Origin: Beroe forskalii
Lineage: Eukaryota > Ctenophora > Nuda > Beroida > Beroidae
DNA: 64,000 nt
Reading direction: 5' to 3'
Assembly (NCBI GenBank): GCA_011033025.1
Contig: WFMF01000124.1
Location: 124,001 to 188,000 of the forward strand
The notes under the pieces were generated by a model. That model was not told the origin of the DNA and did no database searches. It worked only from the letters and a program-made list of their open reading frames with translations. Positions 46,397-58,500 of the stretch are shown piece after piece; position 1 is the stretch's first letter; the number at the start of each line of letters is the position of its first letter. A program made the translations under genes and the position numbers.

Positions 46397-48422
46397 GCCA
46401 CAACGCAGATAATTCATAAATATTGAATTATGAAACTTTATGACAAAACAAGTGAAAACGTATGAAATTGAAATAACATGATCAATTGGTGGTTTTTTCA
46501 ACGTTTGGAAGTGTCAAATGTGATATTTAACACTATAAAGTCATTGATGCAATTTTTTGCTACTGGGGGTGGGGGGTGCGTAACGAAATTACGAAAATTC
46601 ACATGAAGGCTTTGAAAATAAATAAAAATATAGACCAAATTTTACGATTGCATATTAACCTCGAACAGCTGTTAAATAAGAAGAACTCAATGTTTTCTAA
46701 ACTAAAGTTCAGATAAGGAGAATAGATGGGCAACAAATTTTAATCCGAGCTCATTAAAATCAAAATTGTTTGCATTTTTATCTGTTCATAAACCACTTCT
46801 AGGTTCAGTAAATATGAATTACTCATTCCGTCGAATTGTTGCAGCAAACCATCGAATTTCTTTCTTGAAAGAATTATCGCTAATTTTCACAATTAAATAA
46901 AACAACTCTTATCAATATCATTTCTCCTAAGCCTTCAACAGTGATAAGAGTAAGCCTTCTGTCAAAATTTTACCGACTCGAAAATTCCATTGGGGAGCGT
47001 AAATTATGAATTTCAACAGTGGAAACGTTTCCAAAATACAAAATAACGAAATAACAGATTCTTCGTTTAAATGTGCACGTGTAGTTTTGCGCGCGCCAGC
47101 CCATGTATCCAGCAACGCGCGCAACTGGTGAATCAAATCTATAACTCGTTCTTGTTTTTTGCGACCCTTTTTCCAACTTTGAGCATTAATCACGGAAAAT
47201 ATAAAGCCTTTACGCAAAAAAGGAGAATGTAGCAATACGAAGACACCTTTTTTCTACCACCCTTCAAAATATCGCGGGTTTTCAACTCCTAGTGTGTCAG
47301 ATTTTCTGGGAGAGCGAAGGCTCCTACCTTGAACTACCTCTCTCGATTATAATAATGACTAGAAGGCCCGTTGGGCCTTCTGGGTCACAGGACACCGGAC
47401 TCACATGATACCCGGCTCATAGGAAACCCGAGCCTCGGAGCCTAAATTCCGCAGTAATTTTGAACAAAATTAATGGCTCACAACGCAAATTTCATGAATG
47501 ACATAAACAAACATTTTTAAACGTATATGGAATTGAAATGTGGTCAATTGCGTTTTCAAAGTTAGGAAATTTCCACTGTGATTCCGAACACTAAGTAAGT
47601 CATTGATGCAATTTCTTGTTACTGGGGGTAGGGATGCAACGTAACAAAATTGCGAAATATTTACATAGGCTTTGAAAGTGAAAAAATTGAGCAAATTTTT
47701 ACGATCATAAGTAAATACTTAAATAATAAGAACTTATCATGATTTATTAAGAACATATTAAAGTTTAGATTCGGAGGAAAGATGAGCAACAAATTGGAAT
47801 CCAAGCTCATTGAAATTAAAATTGTCCGCATTTTTATCTGTTTAAAACCCACTTCTAACGTAAGTAAATACAAATTCCTCCGTCCGTCAAATTTTCGCAA
47901 CAAACCATCGAATTTCTTTCTTGAAAAAATATCGCTTATTTTCACAACCAACAATAGAACAAATTGTTCAACTCTTTTCTCCTAAGCTCCTACAAAAGTG
48001 ATAAGAATTGATAATCTTCTGTCAAAACTCTTACCGAACTCGAAAATTTCATTGGGAACGTAAATTATGAATTTCAACAGTGGAAACGTTTCCAAAAAAT
48101 ACACACAACGAAATGGCAGATTCTTTCGTTAAATGCATCGTAGTAGCTTTTGCGCGCGCTAGCCCATGTATCCATAGCAACGCGCGCAACTGGTGAATCA
48201 AATCTAAAACTCGATCTTATGTTCTCTCGACCCTCTTTTTCCAACTTTGAGCATTAATGGAAAATCTAAGGCCTTTACGCCAAAAAGAAGAATGTAGCAA
48301 TACGGAGACACCTTTTTTCTACCACCCTGCAAAAAAATCGCGGTTTTTCAACTCCTAGTTTGTCAGATTTTCTGGGAGAGCGAAGGCTCCTACCTTGAAC
48401 TACCTCTCTCGATTATAATAAT
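46397..48422 (+). repeat. Tandem duplication of a 0.95-kb unit
   Basis: Unit 1 is 46397-47360 and unit 2 is 47474-48422; both share TCATTGATGCAATTT, TACTGGGGGT, CAAACCATCGAATTTCTTTC, AGTGGAAACGTTTCC, GCGCGC...CCCATGTATCC...AACGCGCGCAACTGGTGAATC, and the end GGGAGAGCGAAGGCTCCTAC...CTCTCGATTATAATAATGA. The 113-bp spacer (47361-47473) contains AAGGCCCGTTGGGCCTT. A minus-strand frame in unit 1 (46927-47235) is broken in unit 2, so it is probably not a gene. Confidence 0.82.
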
Positions 48423-48770
48423 GATAAATGTAAATTCACTTTTTATCCTCTGACGATTAAGATTTTTGAAAGGTCTGTGTTTTTCTTTCGACTGATGAGC
48501 AGACTATAGACATGACAGTATGAGTATTGAGTAATGCAGTTGCTGGTAAACAATTGTAAACCTTCCATTTTGAACTTGAAGCCCAGCAATATATTGTAAA
48601 TGTAACTGAAATATTATTACAGATTGCTATGAGTTAACCCGTTTCTCCAATTTCAGTATCCCATTTCTATTGTTGAATTGTCATTGAAAAAAACATGAGT
48701 AATACACTTTTTGACGTAAGTGTCATATCACTATCAGGTAGCACATATCACCATTAGATGCTTACTGCTT
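48423..48770. other. Intergenic, nothing recognised
   Basis: AT-rich stretch after the second duplicated unit; no gene or repeat found. Confidence 0.45.
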
Positions 48771-49235
48771 AGATGGCACCAATGGAGATCCATTGGCGCC
48801 AATGGTGATGGCTGAAATCGCACCAATGATGCACCCTATCGCCATTGGTACCATTGGCGATCACCATTGGCGATCGACATTGGATGCCAATGGAACCATT
48901 TAAATGGCGCCGTTAAGAAACGATACTAAAGTCGAGATCGCCATAAGAGGGGAGTGGCACTAAATGGAGCCATTGGCGACTATGGTAACAATGGTGCCAT
49001 TGGCAGCAATGGTAGCAATGGCGCGCGCCATTTAAATAGCGACAATTGTGCTATTGGCATGGCACCAATGGAACATTTGGTGCCATTGTAATGGCATCAA
49101 TGGTCCCATTGGTTCTAAATCTATTGCTACCATTGGTAACAATGGTGACATTGGTAAATGGAGCCAATGTTGCCATTGCGTATTTGCGTGCTGCAATGGA
49201 ACATTTGGCGCCATTGGACCTATTGTTAATGTTAC
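48770..49235. repeat. Dense CCAATGG/CCATTGG array
   Basis: CCAATGG or its complement CCATTGG occurs dozens of times in under 500 bp, often joined as CCATTGGCGCCAATGG-like palindromes with variable spacing. Open frames across it are a by-product. Confidence 0.8.
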
Positions 49236-49239
49236 CTTA

Positions 49240-49613
49240 GGGGTCATCCATAAAGGACGTCCGCAAAATTTCAGCCATTTTAGACCCCTCCCTCCCTCTT
49301 GTCCGCATTTCGCCATTTCAGAAACCTCTCCCTCCCCCCAGGACGTCCGCATTTTTCTTGAAAATCTTTTGGGTCATCATTTTCATGCCCGTTTTCTCAA
49401 ATATCAAATATGGTGACAAAATAAACTTTATTCTTTGACTTAATGTCGAAAATATTAGTCAAGATTCTAAAAAATCGAATATTTTCTAGTGAAAAACCAG
49501 TCAAATCGACCAAAATTTTTATAAATGCGGACGTCCGCATTTGACCAAACACCCTCTACGTCCGCATTGGCCAGACTCCCCCCTCTTCGCAGACATCCTT
49601 TATGGATAGCCCC
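49240..49613. mobile_element. MITE with GGGGTCATCCATAAAGGA end, TTA target duplication
   Basis: Left end GGGGTCATCCATAAAGGACG, right end CATCCTTTATGGATAGCCCC, flanked by TTA at 49237-49239 and 49614-49616. GGACGTCCGCA-type words recur inside. A TTA duplication fits PIF/Harbinger-type elements (TWA). A remnant of a related element lies near 15100. Confidence 0.82.
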
Positions 49614-49679
49614 TTAGATGCCAATGGCAGCAGTTACCAATTTAAATTTAGGGGTGTCACAACGCGTACTTGCGCACAA

Positions 49680-49860
49680 AAGTGTAACACAAATTTTCGT
49701 TGTCTGACGTCGTCAGACCCGAGTTGTGGCGCGCGCGCGAGGGGGGGTCAGGCAACGCTTACTCCATGTTACGGAGCCTTTATTTTGCGCGTTTCTTCAG
49801 ACTTTTCACGAAAAGTGCGAACAAACAGGGACACGTAACATGTGGTAAGGCAACGCCTGA
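49680..49860. repeat. Palindromic block left of copy C
   Basis: GTCTGACGTCGTCAGAC (near 49699) is a perfect palindrome and recalls the ends of the element at 33841-33968; ACAGGGACACGTAACATGTG further right resembles the reversed repeated block of 33430-34080. So relatives of that GC-rich family flank both copy B and copy C. Confidence 0.5.
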
Positions 49861-51699
49861 CAAAATTTTCGCATTCAAATGGACATGGCCCAAAAATGTG
49901 CTATTGTTTTCACATAAAAATTTTTCATAAAAATTTTTTTTTATAAAAATTTTACTTGAAAATTTTTATATAAAATTTTTGATCCTCTTTGTCCAACCCC
50001 GTGGCCGAGGAGGATCACTTTTTTACTATAAAAATTTTCAAGAAAAAAACATGAAAAATTTTTAGGCTCACTTTTTTATGTAAAAAAAGTGAGCCTCTTC
50101 GTCCATGCCCGTGGCCGAGGAGGCTCACTCCAGGGCATCACTTTTTTCAATAAAAACTCGCGTGCGCGCTCTAATCCCGCGCTGAAATGCTCCTAAGAAA
50201 ACAGTCGCGTGTTCCATAATTTACGAAATTCATGCACATTTGATGAATAAGCGGCCAAGATGGCGTCATTATGACATTTTAATATGGTGCGTTGATGACG
50301 CACAACAGCCTACTTTAATATGGGGCATAGCAGAATCGACAAGCTCCCACACTTACGTACGAATTCGACTACGGACAAAGGTCCGGTCACCATATTCGTA
50401 TAATTCAAAGTTTTCACATTTATTCGTCTTTATCAGAAACTCAACCAGGAGAGCGGACCGGTACTGATAGCCCCATTTCATACCTAGCTATCCAGGTGTC
50501 CCGAAAGGCATAACAAAATTAAATCAATATTCGAGGTCTATGGCGACCGATACTTCAGTACTTCAGTTAAATATATGGCGACCGTTGGAGTTCTTCATTA
50601 AATTCTTAAGATACGTGAGTCGTGACTCGTAAGTATTAATGTTCTCATTGAGGCATTTTGAAAGAACGTATTACAATAACATTCTGTAATTTTTCCTTGA
50701 CAAAACGAAGCTTTGTCAAGGAGTTTTAATCTTGTCGTGCCTTTAGGGTCCCTGATACAATTTTGAGTTTTCTCTTTTTGGTTCAGTTCTGGTATAGCTA
50801 ATTTGAAATGAAAGAAGTTCAGCAACAAATTTTAAGAGACAAAATAATACACTTCATATATTTAGTTCATTAATTGTTCAATTATATTTCACAATCATTA
50901 TAGATACAATGAGTATATCTTTCAAAATTCTTATCACCACTCCCGTTCAAATAACTCCTACTATGCAGTTAAAAGAAGAATATAACTGGCATTTTCACGG
51001 GCGTGCAAATTTAGGAATCATGTTACATGTAATATACGGTAAATGCACACTTGCGAGTGGGATCCATGCAATAAATGCACGAGCTTGCTAGTGGGATTCA
51101 TGCAATAAATGCACGAGCTTGCGAGTGCAATTACGATGGTTATTCTAATACCCATGTGAGCATTTACTGTATTATAATACCCTGCCATATACGAAACAAT
51201 GAAAGCAAACGCTATAAAAAAATTCATACGAATCAGTGTTTCATATGGATCATCGTTTCAAGAATTATATGCACATCATACATTATTTCTTTATATCATG
51301 ATCGAAGAGGTTGAAAAAGTTGACACTCCCTTCGCCATTCGTTAATTCATAAAAAGTATATGTAGCATAAATGCCTAATCATAGCGCCATGGTATTATGT
51401 AGCAAATAAATACAGAGGCCAATGATCACAACATGTTCAAATGTAAATTTACATGTGAATCATAAGTTCCTAAGCGGGAGTATAGTGTAAAGTACATCGA
51501 GCAATGGGAATGGCGCCAATATGCATGTATAATGTATATTGTATATTCAATATCTATACCAATATTAAAACCCTAACTTAAAACTCAAGAAATAAACTCT
51601 GACACATCAAACACGGCAGCAAAAGATATGAAACATAACGAAACAGAATCATAAAATGGACCACAAGTCTGTGTTATCTTAGTTTATAAACACCGATCA

Positions 51700-53212
51700 G
51701 AGGGAGAAAAGAACCTTGCTCATACTGCAGCCACTAAGAAATCAGTAGATGCAGCATTCAAATTCCTTGAAGAAATCATCGATGGGAAGATATGTGTCAT
51801 CTCTGAATGTGAAAAGACTCATCAGTCGATAGCATAAGGAGCTATTACTTTGACCTGTTAGAACAGGCTGAAAGAGCAGAAATGCAGTCAGATGTGTTTA
51901 TTAAACGATTTTTGTCAAACATCAGAGGTGGAAAAAAACTGTTCATTGACAAGAAAGATAGTATCAAAGAAGGAATGTGTGAAGAGGAAATCCATGATTT
52001 TTTCAAAGACATCATGGAGAAAATACAGAAAAAAGCTGCTGCACAAGAGACACCCACTACAAGCATAAAAGGTGAGCCCTTCACATTTCCAGTCCAAAGG
52101 AACTGTGAGGAAAATTCAAATATGCCATCTTGGGCCCAAGAGCTCAAGAAAGAAGTGGGAGAGCTCAGAACTAGGATGTAGTATATCATACCTCTGAAAG
52201 TGAAGGCAGCTTCAGTGAAAACATCCTTTTTCATTTGGTAAGTGCAATACCTTAGAAAGTACGCTTATCAACAGGTTTGATTCAAGCAGCAAGGTTTCTA
52301 TCGTTACCTGTGGCAAATGCCAGGGAGCTGGACATGATGCTGAAATGTGCCCATCCAAGAGCAAGAATTGAGACTGAAAACAAAGTTTCAACAAAGCACT
52401 AATCAGATGACTATATGATGGTGCAGATGGATACATTGAGGCAAAAATATTGAACGAGAAAATCATGGGACGAGAAACTGCAGTGTTGATTGACAGTGAA
52501 TCAGACATATTGATCTTTTCAGTTGTAGGGAAGAAACGGACTACAAGAAACCTCAAAATCTGTGAATGGTATTGGGGAAACCAATTGATCCCCAGAAGAC
52601 CAGTGAAGAACGACCAGCTGGAAGGTATCAAGACCACCAGACGTCAGTGGCGAGCACTGTGAAAGAGGAGTTCAAGTCCTATAGCGCAGCTGTACAAGGT
52701 AACGTGAAGGAGAAACCAGTTTGCCAGAGAATAAAGTGGTAGAGGACTTGGCTCTTCTTCATAGATTCCAATGCAAAAACATATGACACAAGCCTCGAGG
52801 AGGAGCAAAAAGAGGAGCTGACTAGACATAATCAACAAGTTTCCCAACACATTTGCAGATAACCCTAGGGCACCACGAGCATGCTCTACAATCAAGCATG
52901 AAATAAAGACAGTCGACGAGAAAATTGTGCGAGAAAAAGTGAAACGATTGCCAAGTAAATGGAAAGGTGATGTTGATAAACAAGTGCAGGAGATGTTACA
53001 GAATGGGATTATTAAACCATCCTGCTCACCATTCCAGACAATCCCCGGAGGAGACTTTCGAGGATTAAACAAAACCACACTATATCAGGAACTATAAAGT
53101 GTGTAGTGTTCTAAGAACTGCTACATGTCCAATGTCATGATTAATGTGATATTAATGGAGGAGACTTAGTCAATGTCATTATGATTTTTAGTGTGATTGT
53201 GCGTGAATCAAG
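51700..53212 (+). pseudogene. Broken gag-protease and reverse-transcriptase N-terminal region
   Basis: Short gag-like frame at 51882-52181, zinc knuckle at 52309-52350 (C-x2-C-x4-H-x4-C), protease-like frame at 52450-52662 where the active-site triplet reads DSE instead of DSG or DTG, and the beginning of reverse transcriptase (GIIKPSCSPF) near 53007. Several frames are needed and a part that should carry the first catalytic Asp is missing. Confidence 0.7.
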
Positions 53213-55705
53213 ATGATTTATTGGGGAATCCCTATAGAAGATCAGGATCAGATGAAAACAGCATTTAGTGTTCCACATGGAAAAATGCAATTCATGAGGA
53301 TGCCATTCGGACTCAAAAATGCCCAAAGCACATTTCAGAGAAATATGGATAGTATCATTGAAGAATGCAAACACCGTGGAGCTAAAGGGCTTGACGCCTA
53401 TGTGGACAACTGTATTATCTTTTCTGACACCTTTGAAGAGCATGTGCATGCATTAGAGATCCTGTTGCTAGTACTAGATGAGCATAACATGTCCTTACGG
53501 ACAGACAAATGTGAATTTGCCTACAGCCAGATAGAATTTCTGGGATTCCTTGTAGATGGTAAGTCACTGAGGCCTGCACCAAGCAACATTGCAAAAGTTC
53601 AAGAATGCCCTGTTCCCAAGTCACGGAAGAAGCTGCAAGCATTCCTTGGAATGGTTAACTACAACAGGAGATTCATCCAGAACTACTCCGAGATCTGTGC
53701 ACCTCTCAATAGGATGACCTCAACCAAAATACCTTTCTCGTGGACACCCAGGGAACAAGAAGCATTTGAAAAGGTCAAGTCAGAGTTCCATGCTGCACTG
53801 TCCCTATTTCTACCAGACTGGAATAAACCATTTGTCTTGAAAACTGATGCATCCCAAATTGCAGTGGGAAGTGTCCTGGGACAATTTAATCAAGATGGGT
53901 CATTCCAACCCGTAGGCTATCACTCAGAAACACTGTCTATGACAGCAAGAAAGTGGAGCACCTCTGAGAGGGAGCTGTACGCCATTGTAAGTGCAACTCG
54001 GAAATGGAAAACCTATTGCTATGATAGTGTTGTGGTGTATTCAGACCATGAACCTCTTAAGAACATAAGATCACAAAAAGATCCAAGGGGTAAGATTGGT
54101 AGATGGATACTAGAGCTAGAGAATTTCGATCTAGCTATCAAGTATTTGAAAGGTTGTGATAATGTAGAGGCTGACTACATGAGTAGAATTCCAGGATCTG
54201 ACATCCCATCAGAAAACCCATCAATATACAACATTGATTCTATTCTTGGAAACGTGGAGCCTATCAAGGAAGCCCAAAGAGGTGACCAGACAGTTCAAGA
54301 AGCTCTTAAAGCACTAGAAGATGATTCCCGTGTAACCTCAGGACCATTCAAGAAATTCTCGAACTTGAATGTCAAAAATGGCCTGCTGTGTAAAGGGAGT
54401 AGAATAATCATTCCCGTAGCTATATCAGAGCAAATCATTCAAGAATACCATGGACAACACCACCCCGGGATTGAAAACACTACATTGCAGCTAACCGGAC
54501 GGTTCTACTGGCAAGGAATGAGAAACCAGATAAAGAAATTTGTTAGCAATTGTAGGACCTGCATGCAATGTAAACATGGTACTAACCCTAAAGCACCAGT
54601 ACAGGAACACATGGATGTAGAAAAGCTCTTCGAGGCTATTACAATAGACATAGCAAGCATGCCAACATCATTGAGTGGCAACTGTTATTTCTTGCTGATC
54701 ACTGATATTCTGAGCAAGTTAGCAACAGCAGTTGCAATGCCTAATGCCCTGGCTGCCACCATAATCAATGGTATTGAGCAGCAATGGTTTGGACACTATG
54801 GGATACCTAAATCCTTACAGTCTGACCAAGGACAAAATGTTGACGGAAGGGCTATGAGGAAGATGTGTGAGGAGCTTGCAATAAAGAAATTACGTTCGTC
54901 AGCCTACCATCCAGCTGGAAATGGAAGTGCTGAACGAGCAATTCAATCCCTGAAGACACTGCTGCGTTCAATGTGCAGTTCAAGAAATATCAGCATCCAT
55001 CAGTGGGATCAGCTTCTACCAGAGGCAGTATTGCATCTCAACAATACAGCAAATGCCTCATCCAAATTCTCGCCATTTGAAATGGCTTATGGCATGCCTG
55101 CAAATACTGTCTTGGACAATAAAATGGGAGTTGATGGAAGCTTCAAGACAGTAGATAAAGATTTGGTTCGACTAAACGCAATTGCGAACAAAAGAGATGC
55201 AAGTCATGCTTATCGTGAACAGGCCAATAAGGCAACGAAAGTCCATGAGTATGATGTGGGTGACCTGGTATTATTGAGAAGAACCCATGGTGATCACCCA
55301 AAAATGAACCCATTTTGGGTTGGTCCCTATCGGATAGAAAAGAAGGTAGGACCAGTAAATTGGGGAATTGTTGATTTGTCTTCTGGGAAATCAAAAATTG
55401 TGCACCATGACTTGATCAAACCAGCTGGAAAAGACGCAAATGCCAAAATCATACCCCCTAAAAAGCAGTGCACGGAGGAACCAACCAAGATGTCGAAAAT
55501 CCATGTTATTCCTCAAACACCAAGTAGTTGTATTCAGCCTGGTCCACAAATCAATAGAGAGCAATTTACAGCAAATGTGTTTTCACATCCTGGAAATGTA
55601 TCTGCCCCTCCTGTCTCAACTTCAGCGGGAAGTGTTTCAAAATCACGGCATGGAAGGGTCATTAAGGCACCCAACAGGCTGGGTATAAACGATTTTTACG
55701 GATAA
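53213..55705 (+). pseudogene. Gypsy-type pol fragment: RT, RNase H, integrase (830 codons)
   Basis: Longest open frame of the window. Reverse transcriptase palm MPFGLKNAQSTF is at 30-41; the catalytic box reads YVDN (63-66) where YxDD is expected, and the earlier motif A is absent, so polymerase activity is not expected. RNase H: D212 (TDAS), E254 (SERELYA), D278 (SDHEPL). Integrase: HHCC zinc region (YHGQHHPG, CRTCMQC), D479 (TIDI), D538 (QSDQG), E574 (GSAERA, 35 residues between), GPY/F motif FWVGPYRI near the end. The first ATG is not a true start because the frame is the remainder of a larger polyprotein. Confidence 0.88.
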
Positions 55706-56043
55706 ACTCACAAACAATGAATGTAAACGCTTTGAATTCCTATTGAATGTAAAATTTTATTGTGTAAAATCGTATTTATGAATTCATTTTCCCTTCCTTG
55801 GAATCAGATTTACAAATTCTTACCTTTTGTCTGAAATGTTTCAACCATTGTAAAATTACCTCAGATTTAAAGATAAATCATTGAATTTTGATATATTATT
55901 GTGAGGTTGCGCTACCTATGTATTACTTTTTAAACATTTTTCTATAGTACATTTTGAGAGCATAAGATATAATATAGGGAGCAAGAGCATTTAAATTATG
56001 TATATTATCAATATAGATATTACATTTTTTTTGTAGGGGAGAG

Positions 56044-56240
56044 TGATGTCAGGGGATTCTTTGATATATATTAGATCCCTCTTATATACTGTATATTTAT
56101 TTTGGCTTCTATTATTTACTCACCACTCTCCCAATAGGAAGTATTGTTATTACGAGACTATTCTGGACTACGTTACCAAGATTGTTATCCCTTTTGTACT
56201 CCCTACTTGTTGTGTCTCATTGCTTCACTAGTGGCTTACA
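56044..56240 (+). repeat. 3' LTR of the gypsy-type element, 197 bp
   Basis: Follows the purine tract AGGGGAGAG, begins TGATGTCAGGGG and ends GTGGCTTACA (TG...CA). The next bases, CTTCCACCAG, match the target in copies A and B. The copy at 26094 shares its first 52 bp. Confidence 0.85.
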
Positions 56241-56697
56241 CTTCCACCAGATATAGAGGTGATATTATATAATATTTTTAGGAATTTTTATCTTGCGTTA
56301 ATAATAACAAATATACTGTTAATGCAGAAATGAGGGATTCCCTTAAAATTGTGAAAAGGTCGAAAAAGTTGTGATATTGCTTAAAAATTTAAATGAAAAT
56401 GCTCGAAACGTTAGGGAAAAGGTCGCTTGAAGATAGTAAATCATTAAAATGATTATCAATTATAACATGCTAAAGTAAAGAACTTTGTTTCAACTTTCTG
56501 GAGGGGGGGTCGTGCCGTGATTACGTAATATTAGCCAACAGAGGGGGGGGGGGGGTTGGCCGAGACAACGTTTGATTATGGAGAGGGGAGAAGGGTAAAA
56601 TGCCCAAAAAATGATTAGGTACGTAATATGTGAACGATCCCTATAGCCTTTTTTCTTTAAATTAATTATTTACCTTAATTATTTACGGTCGTTCGAG

Positions 56698-57067
56698 CAT
56701 GCCATTACACACTTTTTCGAGCTAGTGGGGGCCAAGGCCCCCCTAGATTTTTTCTAGGGGGGCCTTCTGAAAACTACGGGGGGCCAAAAATTACAGAAGC
56801 AAATTTTCATTTTCCATAGCCCTAATTTTCACAATTTTGCATAAAAATACGACTAAAATCATATTTTATTCATTGATTCAACTCTAAAAAGGTGAATTTC
56901 AGGAAAATTTCTGTCTAAATGAACTAAATTTTCACTTCCTTTTTATGTTCAAATTTTTGAGAAAATCTTAGGTAGGGCCAAGGCCCCCCTAAGATTTTTC
57001 TAGAGGGGGCCTTTTGAAAACTAGGGGGGGCCTGGCCCCCCCTAAGGGGGGGCCGTGTAGTCCCATG
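56698..57067. mobile_element. hAT-like 370-bp MITE, target duplication CGTTCGAG
   Basis: Starts CATGCCATTACACAC and ends TGTAGTCCCATG, flanked by CGTTCGAG at 56690-56697 and 57068-57075. Copy A has the empty site with one CGTTCGAG at 7137-7144. Inside are GGGGGGCC/GGCCCCCC palindromes around TCTAGGGGGGCC-like words. An 8-bp duplication indicates a hAT-type mechanism. Confidence 0.92.
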
Positions 57068-57079
57068 CGTTCGAGCGAA

Positions 57080-58500
57080 AGTCGGTGATGCAAGTGCTCA
57101 AAATCAAATGCACGAAGACACATGTATCAAAACTTACACCATCTACCTAATCATATTCTTGTACGATGGGATAGAATATTATTATGATTAATTGATATCT
57201 GTCCATTCTGAGGTCCATCAATGAAATTCTCCCAATTTTTCGATTCCAAGGTGCTATTTTGCGCTGCTTGCAGTATTGGAAAGTCAGCAGGTGCGAGGCA
57301 GAAGCTCCTATCGGATCAGAGAATCTTCATCAAAAGTTCAAGGAAGTACCAGGATAAGCAGTAAGCACCGACCAAAGAAGCATCAGCAGGAGCAGTCAAT
57401 CCTGAAAACGTATGATACATGAGTTTTCACAACTATTTAACCATCAATGATTATTAATCAATATCAGACCATTCAGAATTCACTTAAATTTTTCCAGTTT
57501 CTGATTCCGACCTGCTAATGATTATCATGGTTTACCTGTTGGATTGTATTGCATTGAAAAGGTCTGCAGGTCAGCAGGTGTGGGGCAGTGCTCAGTAGCA
57601 CCTATCGGATCAGGGAACCTTCTTCAGCAGTTCAAGTCTATGAGTAGACAGGAGTAGGCAAACCTGGACACGTTTTTCAATTACATGAGTTTGACCAAGT
57701 TATTGACAACCGTCAACCTTCTACTCATACAATGAAATGGAAATGTGATTACTGCATTATTTAATATCTGTCCATTCTATGGTGCTGGTAAGTAGGGGTA
57801 GCCCATGTATCAATTTTGAGATACTTGGGCTTGATGCCTCCTTGACATGGGTTTAACTCCAATCATACCCCTCACACAGTATGGTAGTATAGTGGACTCC
57901 ATCATATATGATGGAGTCCACACCTTCGAATAACCCGATACATGAAGGATCATGATCATTTGAGGTCAAAAATTGCATTTATTTGGGGCTCCTATATTTG
58001 CCAACCCCATCAAGTCACTTATTTCAACATTCAAACATATTTATGAAATCTAGCACTGTTTACCTGTTGCTCTGTTGGATTGCATTGTGTCTGCATGTGG
58101 TAGGTACTTAGTAACTTGCTTCAGATCAGGAAACCTACTTCAGCAGTTCACTGAAGTATCAGGCAGGAGACAGGAGTAGACAAACCTGGACAGGTATTAC
58201 AATTACATGAGTTTAACAAATTAATGACCATCAACCTTATAGTTTAATGAATTAATGACATATTCAATATCTGGCAATATTGAAATCTTAAATCTTTCCA
58301 GTTTCTTATCTCGAAATGTTACTCCATGATTATTATAGTTAACCTGTTGCATTGTATTGTATTCAACTGCAAGAAGTCTGCAGCTGCAAGTGGTAGGTAA
58401 TTTGTAGCTCACATCATATCAGGGAACCTTCTTCAGCAGTTCAAGGAAGCACCAGTAGACAGGAGGCCAGGGCAAATCTGGACATGTATTACCTACACAA
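57080..58500 (+). repeat. Four-module block in copy C
   Basis: Counterpart of 7250-8490, with a fuller fourth module (continuing through AGCACCAGTAGACAGGAGG) than copy A. No reliable coding frame. Confidence 0.55.

Larger units (their letters stand above)
51682..56240 (+). mobile_element. Ty3/gypsy-type retroelement, 5'-truncated and mutated
   Basis: Runs from a gag-like region to a 3' LTR; there is no 5' LTR. In copies A and B the same point is undisturbed. On the left the join is GTGTTATCTTA then GTTTATAAACACC; about 45 bp of target sequence present in A and B is gone, so the 5' LTR and neighbouring target were deleted after insertion. Gag and protease frames carry stops and frameshifts. 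A CCHC zinc knuckle (CGKC...H...C) is at 52309-52350. A protease-like AVLIDSES is at about 52480. The element is a dead copy. Confidence 0.88.

Noticed and set aside
46927-47235. 102-codon minus-strand frame
   Set aside because: Broken by frameshifts in the duplicated unit at 47474-48422, so it is unlikely to be a gene.
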